The translations under genes and the position numbers were made by a program. A stretch of 64,000 nucleotides of DNA, from NCBI GenBank assembly GCA_903907995.1, contig CAIVQH010000041.1:186001-250000 (forward strand), written 5' to 3'. Each line of letters opens with the position of its first letter. Position 1 is the stretch's first letter. Below are positions 62,090 through 64,000 of the stretch, in pieces. Below the pieces are notes generated by a model. It saw nothing but the letters and a program-made list of their open reading frames with translations, made no database searches and was not told the origin of the DNA. Source of the DNA: an uncultured Verrucomicrobiota bacterium (GTDB lineage: Bacteria; Verrucomicrobiota; Verrucomicrobiia; Limisphaerales; UBA9464).

Positions 62090-63190
62090 TCAGACCACGA
62101 TGGAGTTCAGCACGGCGTTGATGTCTGCATCGGACACCCGCTGACCCCAGAGGGCCTCGCCGATGGACTTCACCAGCACGAACTTGAGTTCGCCACCGCT
62201 GACCTTCTTGTCCACCCGCATCGCGTCAAAGAGCGCGGTGCGTTTCTTCGGCGGCAGCTTCAGCGTCGTGGGCAAGCCGGCCCGGACGAACAGCTCGCGG
62301 ATGCGTTCGGAATCCTTTTCCGGCAGGCCGGCGAGCCGTACCGACAGCCGCGCTGCCGCCACCTGGCCGATGCTGATGGCCTCGCCGTGCAGGTATTCGC
62401 CGTAGCCGGAAACCGCCTCGAGACCGTGTCCGATCGTGTGGCCGAAGTTCAGGATCGCCCGTTCGCCGGATTCGGTCTCATCGGCCACGACCACGTCCGC
62501 CTTCAGCGTGCAGCAGCGGGCAACGACATTCATGAGCGTTGCGGCGTCGCGCCCGAGCACCTTGTCCATTTCCTTCTCCAGCCGCTTGAACAGCTCGGCG
62601 TCCTTGATGATGCCGTATTTGATGACTTCACCCAGACCGGCCCGCAGCTCCCGCTCCGGCAGGCTGGCCAGCGTGTCCAAGTCGCACAGCACGGCGCGCG
62701 GCTGGTGGAAGGCCCCGACCAGGTTCTTTCCCGCCTTCAGGTTCACGCCCACCTTGCCGCCGACCGAGGAATCCACCTGGGCCAGCAGCGTGGTGGGAAC
62801 CTGCACAAATGGAATCCCCCGGAGGTAGGTCGCCGCCACGTAACCCGCGATATCGCCCACGACCCCGCCGCCCAGCGCCACGACGAAGGATTTCCGTTCC
62901 AACCGCTTGATGGCCAACTGGTCATAGCATTCACCCGCGACCTTGAGGGATTTGGCGGTTTCGCCGGCGGGGACGGTGATGAGGTTCGGGACAAAGCCCG
63001 CCATCTTCAGTGTGCGGACCACCAGGTCGGCATATTTCGGCCCGACGTTGGTGTCGGTGATGACCGCGCAACGTTCACCCAGCTTGAGCCGGCGGCAGTG
63101 GTCGCCGAGTTTGGCGAGCAGGCCGTTGCCCACGTGGATGGTGTAAGAGCGCTCCCCAAGAGGAACCGGAACCGAACGCATGAGCGTCAC
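62090..63190 (-). CDS. aroB: 3-dehydroquinate synthase
   Basis: The 366-residue enzyme shows the NAD-binding VALGGGVVGDIAGYVAATYL, the substrate-site PTTLLAQVDSSVGGKVGVNL, KNLVGAFHQP, ELRAGLGEVIKYG and the zinc-ligand region NFGHTIGHGLEAVSGYGEYL (two His), with a further Glu earlier. It converts DAHP to 3-dehydroquinate in the shikimate pathway. GTG 63190 (VTLMRS) or ATG 63181 may be the start. It stands alone on the minus strand and converges with the cheW locus. Confidence 0.95.
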   Translation of the reverse strand: MTLMRSVPVPLGERSYTIHVGNGLLAKLGDHCRRLKLGERCAVITDTNVGPKYADLVVRTLKMAGFVPNLITVPAGETAKSLKVAGECYDQLAIKRLERKSFVVALGGGVVGDIAGYVAATYLRGIPFVQVPTTLLAQVDSSVGGKVGVNLKAGKNLVGAFHQPRAVLCDLDTLASLPERELRAGLGEVIKYGIIKDAELFKRLEKEMDKVLGRDAATLMNVVARCCTLKADVVVADETESGERAILNFGHTIGHGLEAVSGYGEYLHGEAISIGQVAAARLSVRLAGLPEKDSERIRELFVRAGLPTTLKLPPKKRTALFDAMRVDKKVSGGELKFVLVKSIGEALWGQRVSDADINAVLNSIVV

Positions 63191-63229
63191 TGTATCCCGA
63201 TTGCGTGCCGGGGAAAAGTGTGAACCCCG

Positions 63230-64000
63230 CTAATCCTGCAAGGCCTTGGACCGCATCCGAAAAGCCATGCCAATGCCTCCCAGGATGCAAAAGGACACCA
63301 CCCAGGCCGGGGCGGTCACATTTCCCGTCAGCACCTGGGCCACCGCGCTCACCGCCGGGCCGCCACAGATGCCCATTCCGATCAGTGCCTCATGGATGCC
63401 GCCGTGCTCACCATGCGCGTCGCTGCCATCCATTGCGTAATAAAGGGATGAGTAGTACAGCAAGGCGGAAGCCCAGCCGAAGAACACCTGCGCCAAGACC
63501 AGGAGCCACACCGAAGGCGCCAGTATCACGGTCGCGAAACTGCCTGCCAGCACCAGGAACGCGGTGACAAACCAGCCAAAGTGATAGTGCCAGCCCGGCC
63601 AGAACCACAGTTTGAGGAATGCCAGCGTCCGCACGTAGTACCAGGTGGACATCACCAAACCGGCCTCGGCGATGCTCAGGCCGACATGGGTCGCGATGCC
63701 GGGCACCACGGCCAGGATCGTGTTGGCGGCCATGTAGTTAAATGGGTTTGCCACCCAGGCCAACCGTTTGAAATAGCGCGGTCCCTCAGGAGCATGGAGG
63801 TGAACCGTATCCGGCGTTTCCGGTGGCAATGACGCCAGCCAAGCGTCGTGATTCGCCTGGAGCGGCCAGATCAGGACGAACTGGATCGCATGGATGGCCA
63901 CCGGGAGCCAATACAGGCTGGCATGGCCAAGGTGCTGGAAAATCCAGCCGCCGCAGGAAAAGCCCAGGGCGGCGGTCCCGGCCCAGATGACGTTGTACAG
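63230..64000 (-). CDS. MFS transporter, 5' end outside window
   Basis: The frame remains open to the window edge; 257 residues of the C-terminal part are visible. They contain about six hydrophobic helices (LYWLPVAIHAIQFVLIWPLQ, VGLSIAEAGLVMSTWYYVRT, WFVTAFLVLAGSFATVILAP, LLVLAQVFFGWASALLYYSS, WVVSFCILGGIGMAF). The layout fits the second half of a major facilitator transporter, possibly of the nucleoside/sugar type given the compact helices; the substrate cannot be inferred. It ends 39 nt before the aroB start on the same strand. Confidence 0.75.
   Translation of the reverse strand: MYNVIWAGTAALGFSCGGWIFQHLGHASLYWLPVAIHAIQFVLIWPLQANHDAWLASLPPETPDTVHLHAPEGPRYFKRLAWVANPFNYMAANTILAVVPGIATHVGLSIAEAGLVMSTWYYVRTLAFLKLWFWPGWHYHFGWFVTAFLVLAGSFATVILAPSVWLLVLAQVFFGWASALLYYSSLYYAMDGSDAHGEHGGIHEALIGMGICGGPAVSAVAQVLTGNVTAPAWVVSFCILGGIGMAFRMRSKALQD

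Noticed and set aside
1-64000. tRNA or rRNA genes
   Set aside because: I looked for TPsiC-arm patterns and rRNA-like blocks and found none; a covariance search would be needed to exclude atypical tRNAs.

Overview
The window is GC-rich chromosomal DNA that most resembles a Verrucomicrobiota genome, probably the Pedosphaera/Limisphaera side (former subdivision 3). Pointers are the DUF1501 + DUF1549/DUF1553 pairs, a PVC-type haem-binding CxxCH protein, a planctomycete-cytochrome/WD40 protein, an H-X9-DG pseudopilin, a PEP-CTERM protein, DUF5069, and the mix of Tat signals with large secreted repeat proteins. No rRNA, tRNA, CRISPR array, phage or complete insertion sequence was seen. The placement is inference from gene content.

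Layout. 1-12.1 kb: a secreted/periplasmic cytochrome-type block. It holds two tandem DUF1501 paralogs (the first cut by the window edge) separated by a repeat-bounded GxxExxY gene, then a DUF1549/DUF1553 protein, a MORN-type protein, an RsbRD-N protein, and a PPC-domain protein overlapping a cytochrome/WD40 protein. 12.3-19.4 kb: mixed metabolism (M14 peptidase, hemW, DUF695, DUF5069, HGSNAT-like membrane protein, aldehyde dehydrogenase). 19.5-36 kb: giant exported proteins (PVC cytochrome, Ig-repeat protein, S8 protease, PEP-CTERM protein, HzsA-like haem protein) interrupted by ruvB. At about 25,740 there is an abrupt join between a headless Ig-repeat gene and a headless cyclase-like tail. 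36-45.4 kb: sodA, argA, a Zn metallopeptidase, the sppA-upp-M24 cluster, a pseudopilin, rlmI and thiS. 45.4-47.4 kb: a secretin-N-like protein, an ECF sigma factor and an overlapping membrane protein, possibly a signalling operon. 47.4-60.3 kb: acyl-CoA ligase, rseP-ispG, hydrolases, lysC-kpsF, and antiporter-IMPase-PPIase. 60.3-62.1 kb: a small chemotaxis-like locus (PAS protein, CheW, remnant of a methyl-accepting chemotaxis protein). 62.1-64 kb: aroB and a truncated MFS transporter.

Most interesting observations. (1) Two copies of a roughly 72-nt element precede the PAS and cheW genes. They can fold into the same three-way junction with conserved joining strands and a wobble-preserved stem, so they are a candidate structured regulatory RNA. 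(2) Four unrelated secreted proteins end in the same short module finishing in a (F/Y)-(Y/F)-R-(L/A) pattern, a candidate sorting or attachment domain. (3) Short tandem repeats with about a 7-bp period are scattered between genes and have entered at least one reading frame in two places. (4) The GxxExxY gene is bounded by inverted repeats like a tiny mobile unit. (5) A GGGAGAGGG-type palindromic repeat supplies the first codons of the WD40-cytochrome gene.
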